From Tetranychus cinnabarinus (Eukaryota; Arthropoda; Arachnida; Trombidiformes; Tetranychidae), in NCBI GenBank assembly GCA_022266195.1, contig WHVY01000002.1, positions 759,001 through 823,000 on the forward strand: a stretch of 64,000 nucleotides of DNA, given 5' to 3'. The position numbers and the translations under genes are program-made. Positions within the stretch are counted from its first letter, which is position 1; each line of letters opens with the position of its first letter. Shown here piece after piece: positions 59,883 through 64,000 of the stretch. The notes beneath the pieces were generated by a model. That model did not search any database, was not told the origin of the DNA, and saw nothing but the letters and a program-made list of their open reading frames with translations.

Positions 59883-61304
59883 ATGAAGTAAGTGCAACTA
59901 AAATGAAGTTCAACTCTTGAATCTAGTATATTGTTTCTCATTTGTAGGTTCATCGGTTCTCGATTACCCAAACTGGTTAAGGGGATCTTTTTTGGATTCA
60001 TTGGGTTACTCTTGATCTGTCAAATTGTCCATTTATACCAACAATATACTTTACAAGAAGTGAAAGTGGAAACCCTTTACCATCGCAATAGTCCCATTGA
60101 GATGCCAAATTTGACCTTTTGCTTCAAATTATTGCATGTGCTTGATATTAAGCTTTTGTTTGAAAAATTTCCAGATATTTTATCAATTGTGAAAAACATT
60201 TCAGTGACAAATAAGGATTACACCGGGAGGAGTTATACTGATATAATTGTTGAAAGGGATGAAATCCTGTTCGATCGACTAACAACTTTACAATTTTTCG
60301 ATACTGTTAAGCCTATTGAGGAACTTTTCAAATTTTGTTTACTTCGAACTGAAAATGTAGCTTCAATCAACTGTTCACTTAACTGGTTGAGAAGGATTCA
60401 TTCAAAAAATTTGTGCTTAACGCTTCGCTCAAACGCCACATTTGACTACAATTTAATTGTTTTTGATGGTTACGGTAATTCACCTTTGGCAATTTTCGCA
60501 ATCGATTTAACACCATTACCCTTAATTAAACAAATTTTGGTTGCAGCTCACATTTCAGAGGAATTACCATGGTTTCATCAGATTAGCTTTGCTGAGTTGA
60601 TAGTAAATGAAGATACAGAATATGGTTATTCATTATCTTTTCACAAACATGTTGATATAAACCTTCCTGGATCCAATCTGAATGGTTGTAATCAGCAGCT
60701 TTTAAATAATTTTAAAGATGTGCCAAGTTGTTATGAACACTGCTTAATGGGACAATTTGTTGATCGAGAACAAAAATATCCTCGAGATTTCCTGATTAAA
60801 TCTGGTGATGATTTCAAGTTGATTGACAATTACTGGGTTAGTCAAAGTTATTACAATTTAACAAGTAAATTGTACAGACAGTGTAAGCAAGTTTGTGGAT
60901 TGAAAGATTGTGTCGAAACAACTTATCTATTAAATAAGCTAAAACCAACCAAGAAATCACAAATTCCTGGTAAAATCATTAAAATTAGTATATTTCCATC
61001 TAAACTAGTCACTGCAATCAAATCTCGTAAACTAGTTATAACATTTGCAAATTATATTTCATCGGTTGGAGGCTTAATCGGTCTATGGTTTGGATCGTCA
61101 TTTTATTCACTAATCAAGCTATTGTTACATTTCAGATCAAAATCATTAGAGACCCGAAAAAGGTCTAAAATTTCAAAAAAGCCCAAACGCTTATTTCACC
61201 ACCGAAAAGTGACTCCAACTCCAGTTGCAACCATAGCATACAAACCAGTCAATATTGAACACATTCCCAGAACCCATTATTTATCTCGAGTTAACTTATT
61301 GTAA
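59883..61304 (+). CDS. DEG/ENaC-like cation channel subunit (divergent)
   Basis: A 5-base first coding exon (ATGAA, 59883-59887, donor GTAAGT) joins exon 59948-61304 after TTTCTCATTTGTAG, giving MKFIGSRLPKLVKG at the start and 453 aa in all. Without it the main frame has no ATG near its beginning. The first membrane helix lies at about 11-31 and the second at about 368-395 (FANYISSVGGLIGLWFGSSF). The latter matches the DEG/ENaC pore signature, including the G-x-S-type GSS selectivity region. The extracellular domain of about 335 residues has a C-terminal Cys cluster (CYEHCLMGQF, YRQCKQVCGLKDC) but is shorter and poorer in cysteines than typical. The tail is strongly basic. It would be an amiloride-sensitive-type sodium channel subunit, perhaps sensory (ppk-like). 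Confidence 0.72.
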
Positions 61305-61498
61305 GTCTTGAGATTGATTACCAATTCAATGTTCAATTTTAAATCAAAAAGGCTTATTAAAGGGCAATTAAGCTATTAGCTTACATTGCACATTTGTTTA
61401 ACATTTGGTTTGAGTTACTTGATACTGTTGATACCAATAATTTACCAGAATTGACTTTACCAGAAAATCAGTGATTCATTAGTGGTTTTCAATACAAC

Positions 61499-62508
61499 AT
61501 GAAACTGACACAATTTTCACCATTCAAAGTAATAATTTTGGCGTATTTACAATGTAAGTGAAATACTGTTTCTTGTCTTCGATCAAATATTAATTCCTAT
61601 TTCATTTTCACTTTTCAGGCCTTTTCTCATCTTCATTGCCTCAACTTGAAGAGGGTAAATTTTTAATCCAAATTTCGGATCAATACAGTGCTCCATTGGT
61701 GGTTTCATTTCTTCATGACAGAATCACGATCAATAAACAGATGCTTGAGAAGATCGGAAATTCACTAACTTTGGATCAACAAAAGAAAGACTATTTTGAT
61801 TTGTCCGTTCAATGCCTTGAAATTTTGGACAGTCATCTGATCACTCTGCAAAAGGCCAATTATTTTGATTTCAATGGAACCTCTAAAGCAAAATATTTCA
61901 TTGAACTGTTTAATGTGTACAATGAAATGTATCCAGTCGAGTTGGGATTGAACGGAATGATATTCAATGACATGTCTATTTCAACATACGATTCTTTGAA
62001 TAAATTTTTAGCCATCAAATCAAATGATCAACTGATCCTTGAAACTCAAAAATTGACCCATTCAGTGAAAAAAGATTTGGACGCCAAACTAAGAAATGAA
62101 ACATGTAATCGCCTTCAGAGACTGGCGTGTAAATTGGCTATAAGCAAACTTGAATCTTTGACCAACCATTTCACCGTTAAACCAGTTGAATTATATGAAC
62201 CGTATATTTATAAGTCAGAACCTGTGTACAATTCCAGGGCAGACATCGCCGAGACTCTACATAAAATTAAACTCATGGCTAGACTTTTCCACACATTGTA
62301 CTCCAGCCTCGGAAGACCAGGTACTTCAACCAACGAACCTTATATTGAATTTCCGAGTACAACTCCATTATATTACACTTCCCCAAACATTCCCACAAAC
62401 ACTCCCATAAGCATTCCCAGAAAGAATCCCGCAAAGAATTCCACAAAGATGCCTACAATGCCAACCATGGGATCAGGCTTTGTGCCAATGTACGATGATG
62501 CATATTAA
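61499..62508 (+). CDS. Unknown secreted protein, member 1 of a tandem family (SAPLV...SFLH)
   Basis: Two exons, 61499-61553 and 61619-62508, giving 314 aa. The split signal peptide (MKLTQFSPFKVIILAYLQCL, intron in phase 1 at its end) is followed by a largely helical, polar domain. The C-terminus is a Thr/Pro-rich stretch (PNIPTNTPISIPRK...) of mucin-like composition. Shared with the next gene are D-x-YSAPLVxSFLH near the start, QKxxYF-x-F-x-GT and a segment NE-x-[FY]P-[IV]E. No known family is recognised. Same exon structure and phase as the paralogue shows tandem duplication. A lineage-specific secreted role (salivary, gut or cuticular) is possible. Confidence 0.7.
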
Positions 62509-63212
62509 AGCCAGTACATCGTTTTATTGTATGCATGAAAATCAAAACAATTAAATGATTTTCACTATTTTAATCTACTATTTAAAATGAATACACAAAA
62601 ATCGTATCAACCTTTACTTGTTGTTAAAGTTGGACCAGATTAAAATTTTTCATTCACCGATCAATATTTGAAGTAGAAATGTTGAATGACTGAAACTTTC
62701 ATCTTTTGCTTATCTACAGAAATAAAGTCAAATTGATTGAACTATTTTATTTTATTCCTTAAAGAACAAATTATTATGACCTCAACTAAACACTCATAGA
62801 AATTCAACTTTCGATAGTTTCAATTCAGCGTCATTAAGTTCTGTAATTGAAATTGAGATCGAATTTAATCAGAAAAATTGAAACAGTGTTTCTTTCTAGC
62901 ATTTTTTTTATCAAAGATTTGGTTGTTCAGATCATTGTGAGTTCTTTATTAAATGAGTTGATGAATAAGCTGAAATGCTTTTACAAGTTATCTTATCTTG
63001 AAATAAATTCGCCTTTTAATTGAAATTCTGTGTTTTTACTTTTTTCAACTTCTTTTCTACTCCACAACAAGATTATCTTCGTATTTACTGTCAGAAATAT
63101 TTGATTTTCTCTGTGTATAAATATAAAATCTGGTTTATCCCAAGATACTGTTCATTTGAAATTGTTACATTTAAATGATAGTGTTTCAAGTAAAATAACA
63201 ACCTAACAAAAT
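62509..63212. other. Intergenic between the two tandem secreted-protein genes
   Basis: Contains the 3' UTR of the first gene (AATAAA near 62721) and the promoter of the second. No coding region seen. Confidence 0.4.
63116..63128 (+). promoter_or_regulatory. TATA box of the second tandem secreted gene
   Basis: TATAAATATAAAA lies about 90 bases before the ATG at 63213, consistent with a start site near 63145 and a short 5' UTR. Confidence 0.5.
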
Positions 63213-64000
63213 ATGGAATCGTTGCGTTTTTTAGTGACTATCATAACATTTAGCTTATTTCGTGAGTATAATACATAAAGATAAAGAAAATAATGTAAAT
63301 AAAGATTTGACAACCTAATACACAGTTAACCTTTAAAAAACCAAATGTTTATTTTCTGATATTTTAGATCAATGCTTAGCCAGACCAGATTCATTGGAAG
63401 ATGGTGTTTTGCTTCGAAATCTGGCTGATAGTTACAGTGCTCCATTGGTTGCGTCGTTTTTACATCTAAGAATACAAAACACTATTCAAATAGTTGAAGA
63501 CATCAAGAATTCGCTGGAAAATTTAAGTGCAAGTCGACAAAAATTGCTCGTTTTGAAGGCAAAAAGTCTTGAATCTTTGGACAAGCAACTAACTACATTG
63601 CAAAAAACAGATTATTTTAACTTCCATGGAACTGAGCGAGTTAAGTATTTAATTGAACAGTACATCTTGAATAACGAAATATTTCCGATTGAGTTTGGAT
63701 CGGAAGAGACGAATTTCAAAGCATCTCCAGACGATTTACTTGAGCAGATCAATGTTACGTCCAATGATAATCTTATCAAGAGTACAAATGATCTTATAAA
63801 CGTTTATCTTGAAGATATTGAAGAGAAGGAATCAAATGAAAAATATAATGAACTTCAAAGATTGACTGCTTCTCTAACTAAGCATAAACTGAAGCCTTTA
63901 GTCAACTTTAATTATACCGAACCAACGGCAAAACATAATCATTATGGAAATTACATCGGCATGGCTGATGACCGTGCGCCTCAAATTCAATTTGTTCTGC
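63213..64000 (+). CDS. Unknown secreted protein, member 2 of the tandem family (cut by window end)
   Basis: Exon 1 63213-63261 and exon 2 from 63368, still open at the last base. The first intron is in the same phase (1) and place as in the neighbour at 61499. The signal peptide reads MESLRFLVTIITFSLF and continues into HQCLARPD. The following part shares DSYSAPLVASFLH, QKTDYFNFHGTERVKY and NNEIFPIEFG with the first member, but is otherwise quite diverged. At least 227 residues are visible. The C-terminus, and whether it also ends in a Thr/Pro-rich tail, lies outside the window. Confidence 0.68.

Overview
This is a eukaryotic, AT-rich window with short spliced genes, GT-AG introns of mostly 50-900 bases and many small secreted proteins. 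An Ir25a chemosensory co-receptor, an arthropod-type gliotactin, a tropomodulin and a prokineticin-fold peptide together point to an arthropod. The compact genes and lineage-specific secreted families suggest an acariform mite such as a spider mite. That species-level guess is inference.

Layout. 0-7 kb: a diphosphoinositol polyphosphate phosphohydrolase (Nudix), a 603-bp MITE-like element with TA duplication, a GT31 glycosyltransferase and a His-rich bZIP factor. 7-14 kb: a repeat-rich block built from at least six copies of one coding-derived repeat. Two 546-bp copies lie 4 kb apart in opposite orientation and differ at one base that I could see; a small 10-cysteine secreted peptide gene sits between them. 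14-26 kb: a His-rich secreted peptide, Ir25a (8 exons), a small membrane protein gene and gliotactin (8 exons). 27-33 kb: an unknown single-pass membrane protein and a Ser/Gly/Pro-rich secreted protein with two candidate first exons. 33-49 kb: a gene desert of about 14 kb whose only recognisable content is a broken transposase fragment. 49-64 kb: an intronless PAP2 gene of the inositol-phosphorylceramide-synthase type, tropomodulin, an MFSD11/UNC93-like transporter, a DEG/ENaC-like channel, and two tandem paralogues of an unrecognised secreted family, the second cut by the window end.

There is no operon logic; neighbouring genes look functionally unrelated. Shared themes are chemosensation and ion channels (Ir25a, DEG/ENaC), cell junction and cytoskeleton (gliotactin, tropomodulin), and secreted lineage-specific proteins. 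The strongest candidate for something undescribed is the intronless PAP2 gene at 49483-50583. Its motifs match the Aur1/bacterial inositol-phosphorylceramide synthase branch rather than normal animal lipid phosphatases, so it is a plausible horizontal acquisition. Next are the inverted repeat block at 7.7-13.5 kb and the paralogous secreted family at 61.5-64 kb.

Exon boundaries were read by hand from splice consensus, reading-frame continuity and family alignment from memory. No database search was run.
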